From positions 10,726,850 to 10,790,849 of the forward strand of contig NC_050102.1 of assembly GCF_902167145.1 (NCBI RefSeq): a stretch of 64,000 nucleotides of DNA, given 5' to 3'. Position numbers and translations under genes: made by a program. The DNA comes from Zea mays. Its lineage: Eukaryota > Streptophyta > Magnoliopsida > Poales > Poaceae. Positions 1-9,149 of the stretch are shown piece by piece (the stretch's first letter is position 1; the number at the start of each line of letters is the position of its first letter). The notes beneath the pieces are model-generated. The model made no database searches. It had not been told where the DNA came from and saw only the letters and a list, made by a program, of their open reading frames with translations.

Positions 1-766
1 AGTTAGTTGCTTTTGGTTCGCTCAGCTCCACCAAAAGGCAGGGGGGCATATGTTGAGCACCAAATTGAGCGCGGACGGTCCGGCCCTGAGGCCGGACGGT
101 CCGCGGTCCGGACGGTCCGCGCCTGTGGGCCGGACGGTCCGCGCGGGCGCAGAACAGATTAGGGTTCCGAGTTTTGTGCTACGGTTGTTAGCTAAAATCA
201 TGGGATAAGCTCGGAAATTAGTTTGTAAAGGGTCCAGCCCCCCTCCTCTATAAATAGAGAGGTATACGGCCGATTTGTAATCATCAACAATCGAATCAAT
301 ACAACTTTTACTCGCATTTTATCCTAGGAGTAGTTCTAGTCTAGTTTAGGTTTAGCCACTCGATCCCCAAATTCTCCGCCTCTCCTCGACTCTACGTCGA
401 TTAGAGGAGTCTAGGTCGGCCTGCCCGAGCCTAGACACCACCTAGGATCTCTACTCCCCGACGGGGTCCCTCCCGGGAGCGAGATTCAGGCGCCGTCGGC
501 GATCTTCCGTCGTCCCTGCGTACGTGCGGACCGTCCGGCCCTAGGGCGCGGACCGTCCGGCCGTCAGGCAGAAGTCTCAGCAGCGCACCAGGCCGCGGAC
601 CGTCCGGCCCCAGGCCGCGGACAGTCCGCCCTTGCGCAGAGAGCACCACCACGCCTCGCACCAGGCCGCGGACCGTCCGGCCCCTGCGCGCGGACCGTCC
701 GCCCCTGTGCAGAGGGCACCGCCACGGTTCTTGTTGAGTGTTTGGCGCTCCAAAAAGGCGTCAACA
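1..766 (+). mobile_element. 3' end of Tat-type Gypsy element F (internal end, polypurine tract, 3' LTR)
   Basis: Positions 1-50 match the internal 3' end of element C (16903-16951), including a purine-rich tract ending GGGGGGCATA directly before the LTR. The LTR runs 51-766, begins TGTTGAGCACC and ends GTCAACA, as in C. The rest of the element lies left of the window. The 5 bases after the LTR (767-771, CCATA) would be its target duplication, but the left copy is not visible. The LTR carries a TATA box (TATAAATA, 249-256) and many copies of the palindromic core GGACNGTCC. It ends about 470 bp upstream of the start codon of the next gene. Confidence 0.88.
51..766 (+). repeat. 3' LTR of element F (716 bp)
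   Basis: TG...CA bounded repeat, same family as 8377-9091 and 16952-17644. It keeps the extra palindromic unit near its start (about 85-120) that the 3' LTR of C lacks. Its downstream half holds a second cluster of GGACCGTCC units (about 525-715). Confidence 0.88.
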
Positions 767-1239
767 CCATAATTTTGCCATGTCACATATACTTAATTAA
801 AAGCCTATACTTATATAATAATCTTCTCGTAATATAAACTATACAATATTTGCTTCATCTCTTCCTCAGCCTGTCTACATCACTTATCTACTAAACCCAC
901 GGCTAATCAGCATTTGAACCGGATTAATTAACGAAGAATCCGGCTTCCCTCTCGTCGCGTCTTCCGCTCGCCGCCGACCTCGACCTCGCCTCGCCTCCAC
1001 GTCTCCTTCCTACCTCGCGCCAAGCAAAGGCCACCGCCACCGCGCGTCCGGCGGAGCCCTTTATCAGGCCGCGCCCGCTGCTGGGCGGGACCTCTCCCTC
1101 CCTCCCTTTCCACTCCACCTCCAATCCTCCTCCCCGTCCACAGTCCACAGCAGAACCCGTTGCCGTTGCAGGCGTAAGGGGGCGATCGCGCTTGATTTTT
1201 AGCGCTCTCCTGTGAGCCTCCGGCTGCGGCGTCGCAGAG
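767..1239 (+). promoter_or_regulatory. Upstream region and 5' UTR of the guanylate-binding-like gene
   Basis: There is no coding signal here. The left part (767-905) is AT-rich with a possible TATA-like stretch at 811-819. The right part (about 940-1150) is GC- and pyrimidine-rich, typical of a grass 5' UTR or core promoter. The transcription start cannot be fixed from sequence. The whole unique upstream space between the gene and LTR F is only 473 bp, so LTR F may influence this promoter. Confidence 0.4.
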
Positions 1240-4200
1240 ATGGGCTGTGCCCCGGTGGTGTGGGCCGCGGTGTGGTTGCTTGCTGCCGCGGTGGCAGGGT
1301 TCGCCGATCCCGGCGGCCTCGAGCGCGCGTAAGTGCAGAAATGCTTGGGCCCTTCTACCCGCTTCTTACATTCACGTGTCAGATTGCGTGTGCGTTCAGT
1401 TGTTCGTCGTTGCGGTTAATTGTAGCTTCGGGCTGGGATGACATTGTTGCAATGCCGGACCATAGTTATTCGATGTTTCCGATAGGGGCAAGGCATAATC
1501 TCAATGCCAGACCAACCATTTCCGCGCCCCAGGCATGCGATCGGCATTTATGTATCTTGTTTTAAAATGCGTGAATTTCAGCTGGAGTGGTCCGAATGTT
1601 AGAACTTAGAAGACATATATGCGTCTTTGGCTGGTCTGCAAATTTTTTTTTGACCTTGAATCCCTCACAAGTCACGATCATGGCTATGAAACCAAGTGGG
1701 TATAGTCAAGTGGGCTGAAACGCGGAGTAGGTACTAGCACCTTGAGGTAATCGGGACTAATCAAGCATATATCTGCATATGCTTTGTACGTGAATGGATG
1801 TCAGTTTTAAGAAACTGAGCACTTGATCATCTTATTTAGGGAAATTTGGATCCATACCATTAAAAGATCACCACTTTGGATCCATACCATTACTATCTCA
1901 CTTACATGTGGGTCCACATGAGTCAATGACATGTGGGGTCCATGGTATATATCTAAAGTTTGGATCTTTTAATGTTATAGATCCAATTGTTCCTCTTATT
2001 TTTGTTATCCTGTCCACAGACAGTGATCTAATCAAATGAGTCATTTTTGCTGTTTGGATGGATGGTGAGCCTATCTTAAGACTTAAGAGTGAACTAAATA
2101 ACCTGAGAGAATGGGAGTGAAACATGTCTGCATTAGTCTTCTTCCGTTTATTTCTACATTTATGTCAGATGACAAAGAGAGAGAGAGAGAGAGAGAGAGA
2201 GTGAGAGAAACATAGGTCATTTCAACAAGATATAGTCTGTAAAAAGCTCATTTCAGTTCCAGACTTTTGATCAGAGATAGCTACACAGGTTTCCAATAGT
2301 GAAGCCAGACTACGGGCACACGAAACTCCAACTCGCAAAAGAAGGTCTGGAAGCAATTCAGAGGATCAGAACTCCAATAGCTGCTGTTTCTGTATGTTCG
2401 AACTTTATCAGTCCATTGTCCCAATGGCTTATTGCTTTACATGAATACGGGGTAGTTAGTTTTTTCATAACAAACACAAACCTGCTGCCTTTTGCATACC
2501 AAGCTCTGTCTCTTTTATTGTAAAACCAGGTTATTGGCCCCTATCGGTCGGGCAAATCTTTTCTTCTCAACCAACTTCTCTCCCTATCATGTGACAATGG
2601 TACGTCGAGCTTATGTTATAAACACCATGCTTCAGAAAAACCAAACACTTGGATTTTGAATGGTAGGTGATAAATAAATTTTCTGCACAGGTTTTGGAGT
2701 TGGACACATGCGGGATACAAAAACAAAAGGTAAGGTTGGCTCACAACTATGCCGATGTAGTTTACTATTGTAATATCTTTATCGACGGATATCGACAAAC
2801 TGATCCACACTATACAGGTATATGGGTATGGGGTTCCCCCGTTGAGGTGGATATCGGTGGCTCCAAGGTGTCTGTTCTATACCTGGACACCGAAGGATTT
2901 GAGAGTGTTGGAAAATCAAATGTATATGATGATAGGTTTGTTGCCGACATATAAGATGCACATAATTCTGAATTATAGCCTTTTGGTTTGGACGTGGCTA
3001 CGGACATATTGGATTTTCTGCTTGTGACAGGATATTTGCTCTGGCAACTGTTTTAAGTTCTGTTCTGATCTACAATCTTCCTGAAACAGTGAGTTCCTAT
3101 CTTATGATGCCTCAGGGCTTCACCACCTCTTGTTTATTTGATAGGAGTTAAAATTTACTTACTTTTGGCGACAGATTCGTGAAGCCGATATATCGAGACT
3201 TTCATTTGCCGTCGAAATTGCTGAAGAATTCTATGGAAGGTTTGCTTCCTGCTATTTCTGATTCGAGCTTCTCATTGTACCCAGTTTGTCCTTTGCTAAC
3301 ATATTTCCATTTTGCCCTTTGGCTTGTGGTAAACTAGAGTCAAGGTAAAACTTCACTAACCTACTTCCCAGATTTATGAAATATAGAAGTATATCAAAAT
3401 CATGCCGTGGGGCTCTGCAGGGGCAAGATGTTGCTTTTGAGCCAGCCAAACTTCTGTGGTTGATCCAGAGGGATTTTCTCCGTAAGTTGCTTCTTGTAAC
3501 GCATATGCATTTTTTTGTTTGGATCATACAGTATTTATTCTGTCCTGGGAATGCATATAATTTGATAACCAGTCACAGATCAGATCATAATCATCATCAT
3601 TATGCGGCATATACCCTTGATCTCCTAGTATTGAAAATGTTGGATCTGCTAAAAAAACTGTAGGGTTATGCTTGACCTTAACAGTTATTTTGGATGCAGA
3701 AATAGTGTCGATTCTTCAAATAATCAGCTTTGTTGCTGTTTCTTTTCTATTCTACAAAAGTATCTGTTTAAATTTATCTCTTCAAGGAGTCAGTCTTAAT
3801 AGTTTTAACACTTTGTTACCTCATCCTTTTTATCATATTATTGTCATGGAGTTCACAAAGGTCATTTTGTTACAGTAACTGGTTGATGCTCTTTCTAGGT
3901 ACCTACATTTTTGAAAGGTACTTAATTACTTAGTAATCAAATTGTGCTGTAGACTTGTAGCAGCAGTAGCAGTAGTATACACCCAAATGCCATAATTTAT
4001 CAAACATCCTCTGATGTCAGTAACTTCCATGATCCAGAAGGAAAATCGGTTCAGCAGATGGTTGATGAAGCTCTCCAACGGGTACCTAACAACAATGGTT
4101 AGTTCAAGTCTTCAAGATATCTTACAAACTATTTTTAGTGTGCTGTTTAGTTTTTCTATGGAAGCATTTTCCTTTGCACTTAGAAGCAATCAAATTCAAC

Positions 4201-6799
4201 TTACCTCCTTTTTTATATTGCTGCAGGAGACACAAATATTGACGAGGTAATGTTTTTTCAGCCCATATATTATCAACTTGAAGTTATGATATGCAGTTCT
4301 TATTGAAGAAAATAACGTTAGTGTTACATCAGCTCAACCAAATCAGAGACTCTTTGGCGGTTATGGGAGATAACAGTACAGCTTTTAGCTTACCACAGGT
4401 GAGACAATCTTTGAATTTTCATGCTCTGCAATGCCATTAGAAGCATTGATGGTTGTGAATCGTTGGATCTCAAATATGCCAGTTCAGCACACATTATGCT
4501 ATGAGCATAAAATTTATGTTAAAAAAACGGCTGGGGAGGGAATGACCGCCCTCCCGGTATAATGCTAAGAAGAGACCGATACAATGGTTCTAGCCGAGAA
4601 AATCTTCGAACCTTGGCCCCTATCACTGACGGGGTGACGTCAACCGTTCACTCTGCAACGGCTCAATCGGAGGGTGGCGCATGGGACATTGTACCCCAAG
4701 GGCGGATAAGACACAACGAGGGGATTTTTTTAGCCAAGCCAGAAAATTCGCCCTCGAGGGGAATCGAAACTGGGTCTTGGAGGTGCTACTGGAAAGCCTT
4801 AACCGCTAGGTTTAGAGGCCCTTTCACACATAAAATTTATGTAGTCTTAGCGAAACTGCAAAACAGATTTTTTTTTGAGGAAACACATGCTTGTCTTTGT
4901 TCATTCATCAAGATACATATATGAGAACAATAAATACAATTCTTCAATCTGTTCTATACTCCAATGTAAACTCAGTTAGTGATTGTACACTGGTTTACTT
5001 TTGCATCATCAGTAGGTGAGATTGAACTTGTTGTTTTTCCAGCCTCATCTGCAAAGGACAAAGTTATGTGATATGGAGGACCAGGAACTTGATCCGTTGT
5101 ATGTAAAGAAGAGGGATCAGTTGAAAGAAGTCGTTGCATCCATGATAAAACCAAAAATTGTGCAGGGTAGAACTCTGAATGGAACAGAGTTTGTATCCTT
5201 CCTAGGGCAGGTAATACTTCTCGGAGAGAGTTCATTACTGGTACCGACGAGTATATTGATATGCCATCGCAAAACATTATCTAAAATTATCTCTCTTTGT
5301 TTAGATAGTTGATGCTTTGAATAAAGGTGAAATTCCATCAGCCGGGTCGCTGGTTGAAATTTTCAATAAGGCCATTCTTGAACGTTGCTTGAAGGTGTAC
5401 AGTGAAATAATGGGCAGAGCAGGTCTACCAGTGTCAGTGGATGAACTTCGGGAGTTCCACGACCTGGCAAAAGATGAAGCTAGAAGGCTTTTCAACAAGC
5501 AGCATTTCGGTAAACATCATGCTGCTCGGTCCATCCTCAAGCTTGATGAAGAGATTAAAAAGGTTTTTCCACATATTTTATCCATCTTTTTATTCGGTCC
5601 AGAATAGAACCTTATCTTTTGCATTTTGATTTGGCCGTGAAGGTTTGCATTGCATTGCCTGCTACAGAGTTCAAAAAAATTATGTTTATTTTTTTTCCCT
5701 GAGCTGATTAAGTATGGAAGTGTTGTGTTAACGTTTCGTGTGCCGGTGTTTGCCACTATATTTGGCTATTTTTTATATATATTTTAATATAATATGCCTT
5801 GCAGCCTATGCGCGCGACATGGATAATATATCTCCAGCATACCTAACCTGGGTATTCGTTTTAGGTGTACAGAAACTTGGGCCAAGCTAACGAGTATCAG
5901 TCATCAAAGCTGTGCGAAGCACGGTTCTCAGAGTGCGAAGATAAAATGGAACGACTCCAAGTCTTGAAGCTTCCGTCCATGGCGAAATTTGATGCCGGAT
6001 TCCTTCTCTGCAATCGAAGTTTTGAAACGGACTGTGTGGGGCCAGCCAAGGAAAGCTATCGACACCGGATGTCAAAGGTTTCTCTCTTCCACTTACGAGT
6101 TGAGATTGCTTTTTTTCCATGAGGATTATATGACTATATGATGTATTTCATGGATAGTGCAGATTTTGTGGTCCACCCAGTAACAAAATATAGAATCACC
6201 CTTTTGGATGTGCTCCCTTTCCTGAGTCCTGACAAGGTTAAACTGAACCTAGTTTATGCATGCACGCTTCCCAGATGCTGGCAAGGTCCCGTGCTCTTTT
6301 CATCAAGGAGTACAACAACAAGCTCTTCAACTGGCTCGCCATATTCTCCCTGGCCATGGTTGTCGTTGGGCGCTTCTTGGTCAAGTTCTTCCTGCTCGAA
6401 GTTGCTGCGTGGGTGATGTTTGCCTTCCTAGAGACATACACGAGGCTGTTCTGGTCGTCGGAGTCCCTGTACTACAACCCCGCCTGGCACGCGATCGTCT
6501 CTTCTTGGGAAACCGTCGTCTACAGCCCCGTTCTTGATCTTGACAGGTCAGGAGTTCTCCCTCCCTTCCCAACTCTACGCTGCCCATGCATGGCATCTCT
6601 CTATCTACTGTCTGCTGCTATACTACTGTGATGTTACTACCCTTATATGCACAGATGGGCGTTCCCGATCTGCGCTGTCCTGTTGTTTTTGGCGTTTTAT
6701 TGGCGTTGCCTCGGTGGAAGGAGGGGAATTGCCCGGTCACTGCTACCTCTGTACAACGGGGCTTATTACAGAAGCTCCAGTCGCACAAGAACAGACTGA
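1240..6799 (+). CDS. Guanylate-binding family protein (GBP-like large GTPase), 17 coding exons, 603 aa
   Basis: Exons by GT-AG splicing: 1240-1328, 2289-2391, 2530-2599, 2691-2729, 2818-2935, 3031-3088, 3175-3239, 3338-3344, 3421-3481, 4038-4097, 4227-4246, 4333-4398, 5043-5210, 5305-5562, 5865-6077, 6275-6546, 6655-6799. They sum to 1812 nt, exactly 604 codons including TGA. The product has an N-terminal hydrophobic signal-like segment (1-22), a P-loop GPYRSGKS (67-74), the GBP-type DTEG motif (124-127), WLIQRD (196-201), a long helical GBP C-domain, and C-terminal hydrophobic segments (about 482-520 and 557-572) suggesting membrane anchorage. From family knowledge, length and layout fit the plant GBPL1 type (Arabidopsis At2g38840). 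GBPs are dynamin-related GTPases; the substrate GTP is inferred. The gene converges on the chitinase-like gene. Splicing is predicted, not observed. Confidence 0.9.
1839..1993. mobile_element. Mutator-type MITE in intron 1 (155 bp)
   Basis: The ends form an imperfect inverted repeat of about 31 bp: left GGGAAATTTGGATCC..., right ...GATCCAATTGTTCC, with about 26 of 31 positions matching when one end is reversed. Both inner parts share ATTAAAAGATC. Near-identical 9-bp flanks (TCTTATTTA at 1830-1838 and TCTTATTTT at 1994-2002) are the length expected for Mutator-like duplications. There is no coding capacity. Confidence 0.7.
2175..2201. repeat. GA dinucleotide microsatellite
   Basis: An uninterrupted GA run within intron 1, followed by GTGAGAG. 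It is probably length-polymorphic. Confidence 0.9.
3338..3344 (+). other. 7-nt micro-exon (exon 8) of the GBP-like gene
   Basis: AGTCAAG sits between the acceptor ...AACTAG and the donor GTAAAA. It completes the split Arg codon of exon 7 and adds Val-Lys before the Gly-Gln-Asp start of exon 9. Joining exon 7 directly to exon 9 shifts the frame, so the micro-exon is required for the 604-codon reading frame. Flanking introns are 98 and 76 nt. Confidence 0.8.
4520..4828 (-). mobile_element. tRNA-derived SINE in intron 12 (309 bp)
   Basis: It is flanked by a perfect 14-bp target duplication CATAAAATTTATGT (4506-4519 and 4829-4842). Read on the minus strand, it starts with a tRNA-like head carrying an A-box-like TAGCGGTTAAGG and a B-box-like GTTTCGATTCCC, and ends in an oligo-T tail (A-run at 4520-4527 on +). 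Head, tail and duplication together fit a plant SINE; the family was not assigned. Confidence 0.82.
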
Positions 6800-7028
6800 T
6801 CCCTCGAACCATGCGCACAATCACACCATTAGCGTGCACATATAGTTGTATCATGCTTATTCCAACACTGCATTCTTCGATTATGAGTCAAAACTCGGGT
6901 GTTGCTGTAAATATGAAACCCAGAAGGTTTGTCAATTGTATAAATATATGGCTGCTTGCTAAACTTCTTGGATTTATTTGTTTGTTTATTTATTAAGCTC
7001 TGATCCTCTGGGGTTTGTCTCCGTAGTG
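6800..7028. other. Shared 3' region between convergent genes
   Basis: Only 229 bp separate the TGA of the GBP-like gene (6797-6799) from the TGA of the chitinase-like gene (7029-7031). The sequence is AT-rich toward its centre and must hold both 3' UTRs and poly(A) sites, so the transcripts may overlap. I could not fix exact poly(A) sites. Confidence 0.6.
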
Positions 7029-7952
7029 TCAAGCCCATTGAATGGCGTAGCTGCTGTAGTTGGTCTGCTTGTCGGCGTAGCGGTCCCAGATCATGATCCC
7101 GGCGTAGCTGGGCGCCTTCTGCACCACCGGGAGGACGCCGTAGTACAGGTTCTTGGGGTGCACGTACCCGACCGTCCGCTCCGACGCCGGCAGGCCGACG
7201 TAGAGCCCGGAGCCCGGGTACGCCGCGGCCCACTTGTCCCACTCCTGCTGCCAGTACGCGGCGCAGCGCGCGTCGCCGTAGAGCCTGACGTTGACGCGGG
7301 TAACGAGCCCCGTGGCGAGCAGCCGCAGCGCCGGCCCGTCCGGCGGGAACGCGCACCGCGGCGTCGCCGACAGCTGCACGGGCGTGCGGGCGCGGAACTG
7401 CCGGTTGTAGCTCCACAGGCGCGCGGCCAGCGCGTCGAGGTGGTCCGGCGGCGGGCGGCCGCCGCGGTCGAGGAAGAAGTCGAGGCCGTCGACGTACGCG
7501 TCGCCGAACGGGCGGCGCACGCCGGCGCGCGGCGCCGGCGCCGGGAAGTAGGCGTACCAGAGGTAGTCGGCGAGGTCCGCGGCGGCCTCGGCGCTCGGCA
7601 GGGAGTGCTGCCGGCCGCCGAGGGAGAGGAACACCATGATGCTCTTCGACTGGCAGTGCTTGATGTCGGCGCCGATGCCGGCGACGGGGTGGCCCGAGAG
7701 GTCCAGGCTCGGCGGGCTGTTGCCGGGGCCGGCCGAGACGTTGAGGAAGGAGATGACGACGATGGTGTACGTGCCCGTGTCGCAGGCCTCTCGGAGCGTG
7801 CCCTCGGCCTTGTTCCGGCCCCAGAAGACAGTCACCTGCCCGGTCTTCCCCGCGGCCGCGGCCGGGCCGGCGAGGAAGAGGGAGCCAGCGACGGCCACAA
7901 GGGCCGCCAGGGGCAGTAGAGTGGTTGCTGGTCTATTACTTGCGACCGCCAT
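7029..7952 (-). CDS. GH18 class III chitinase-like / xylanase-inhibitor-like secreted protein, 307 aa
   Basis: A single intronless frame, as is usual for plant class III chitinases. Residues 1-34 form a hydrophobic signal peptide ending in an Ala run, so the product is probably secreted to the apoplast. Family landmarks are TVFWGRN (41-47), ISFLN (67-71), FLSLGG (108-113), DGLDFFLD (155-162), LWSYN, and a C-terminal IMIWDRY before QTNYSSYAIQW. The GH18 catalytic signature DGxDxDxE is altered: Phe replaces the middle Asp and Asp replaces the catalytic Glu. The protein is therefore probably not an active chitinase. Cereal XIP/RIXI xylanase inhibitors share this fold, which makes an inhibitor or lectin role plausible but unproven. 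High third-position GC is typical of grass single-exon genes. Confidence 0.88.
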   Translation of the reverse strand: MAVASNRPATTLLPLAALVAVAGSLFLAGPAAAAGKTGQVTVFWGRNKAEGTLREACDTGTYTIVVISFLNVSAGPGNSPPSLDLSGHPVAGIGADIKHCQSKSIMVFLSLGGRQHSLPSAEAAADLADYLWYAYFPAPAPRAGVRRPFGDAYVDGLDFFLDRGGRPPPDHLDALAARLWSYNRQFRARTPVQLSATPRCAFPPDGPALRLLATGLVTRVNVRLYGDARCAAYWQQEWDKWAAAYPGSGLYVGLPASERTVGYVHPKNLYYGVLPVVQKAPSYAGIMIWDRYADKQTNYSSYAIQWA

Positions 7953-8333
7953 TGGTGTCTCGTTGGTTAATTGCTGCTACCACTACTCGTCACTACTCTT
8001 GCGTGTGCGTGTAGCAGCAGTCACCCATCACCCATTATATGCCTTTCATTTGGTGTTCGTCTTAGACTTGTCTTGTTTTGGATCGAATCGGGAAAGAGGA
8101 GGACAGCTCACCGAGCTAGAAGGACGTGGACGTGGTACATAGCATGGCGGCGAATCGACTATGCATGCTGTTGTGTTTGACCGACGCACGACGCAGTGTC
8201 TCGTGTCCGCCCCTTGCATTATTACCCACTGCTGCCTTTAAAATAATTGTTGCCTGGCCGATTTGAATTTGTCGTCTTTCTACATCAACCTTTAAAATAA
8301 TAGAACGTGATAGGAACCTTCTCGTCCATATAT
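7953..8333 (-). promoter_or_regulatory. Upstream region of the chitinase-like gene
   Basis: A TATA-like box (GCATATAATG on minus, 8033-8042) lies about 85 bp upstream of the ATG, leaving room for a short 5' UTR. No gene is visible in the region. It is truncated distally by the hAT insertion, whose duplicated target CATATAT is at 8327-8333. All sequence further upstream on this strand is transposon. Confidence 0.45.
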
Positions 8334-8376
8334 TAAGCATGGCAACGGGTACATACCTATCGCGTAGTATCATTCC

Positions 8377-9091
8377 TGTTCGGCACCAAATTAAGGTGCG
8401 AACAGTCCGGCCCTGAGGCCGAACGGTCCGCGGTCCGCACGGTCCGCACCTGTGGGCCAGACAGTCCGCGCGTGCGCAGAGTAGTTTAGGGTTCCGAGTT
8501 TTGTGCTACGATTGTTAGCTAGATTCGCGGGATTCGCTCGGAAATTAGTTTGTAAAGGGTCCAGTCCCCCTCCTCTATAAATAAAGAGGTATACGGTCGA
8601 TTTGAACAAGAAATCGAACCTTCAATCAATACAATTTACATTTTATCCTAGGAGTAGTTCTAGTCTAGTTTAGGTTTAGTCTTCCAATCCCCAAATCTTC
8701 CGCTTCTCTTCGACTCTACGTCGATTAGAGGAGTCTAGGTCGGTCTACCCGAGCCTAGACATCTCCTAGGATTTCTCCTCCCCGACGGGGTCCCTCCCGG
8801 GAGCGAGATCCAGGCGCCGCCGGCGATCTTCCGCCACCCCTGCGCACGTGCGGACCGTCCGGCCCTAGGGCGCAGACCGTCCGGCCGTCAAGCAGGAAAC
8901 CCTAGCCTCTGCACCAGGTCACGGACCGTCCGGCCTCTGGCCGCGGACTGTCCGCGCCTGACCAGAGAGCACCGCCGCCTCGCGCCAGGCCGCGGACCGT
9001 CCGGCTCTGTGCCGCGGACCGTCCGCGCCTGACCAGAGAGCACCGCCGCTGGTTCTTTTGAGTGATTGGCGCCTCCAAAAAGGTGTCAACA
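8377..9091 (+). repeat. 5' LTR of element C (715 bp)
   Basis: Starts TGTTCGGCACC and ends GTCAACA. TATA box TATAAATA at 8576-8583. Palindromic GGACNGTCC-type units cluster at about 8400-8470 and 8850-9045. Compared with the 3' LTR it has an extra palindromic unit near 8430-8447. Confidence 0.95.
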
Positions 9092-9098
9092 TACTTTT

Positions 9099-9116
9099 TG
9101 GCGACTCCGTTGGGGA
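9099..9116 (+). other. Primer-binding site of element C
   Basis: TGGCGACTCCGTTGGGGA begins 7 nt after the 5' LTR. It has the TGG start expected of a tRNA 3' end complement. I did not assign the tRNA. Confidence 0.7.
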
Positions 9117-9149
9117 CAAACAGATATAGACGCATCAAATCGGCCCTCA

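Larger units (their letters stand above)
1329..2288 (+). other. Intron 1 of the GBP-like gene (960 bp)
   Basis: The donor is GTAAGT after a phase-2 codon break and the acceptor is ACAG at 2285-2288. It contains a MITE at 1839-1993 and a GA microsatellite at 2175-2201. I see no other gene in it; the open frames at 1212-1565 run through the splice donor. Confidence 0.8.

Noticed and set aside
1212..1565. 117-codon frame overlapping exon 1
   Set aside because: It reads a different frame through the splice donor at 1329 and into intron 1; the ATG at 1240 with a signal-like peptide is the supported start.
4740..4830. A tRNA gene on minus
   Set aside because: The A- and B-box-like stretches belong to a SINE head bounded by a 14-bp duplication; arms do not form a full cloverleaf.
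6138..6270. Possible extra exon between exons 15 and 16
   Set aside because: Exon 15 joins exon 16 in phase and the total length already fits the family; no supported splice pair needs this stretch.
6978..7919. 313-codon open frame on + across the chitinase-like gene
   Set aside because: It is the antisense shadow of a GC-rich grass gene: the minus frame has a signal peptide and GH18 landmarks; this one is a low-complexity Arg/Val/Ala series with no family resemblance.
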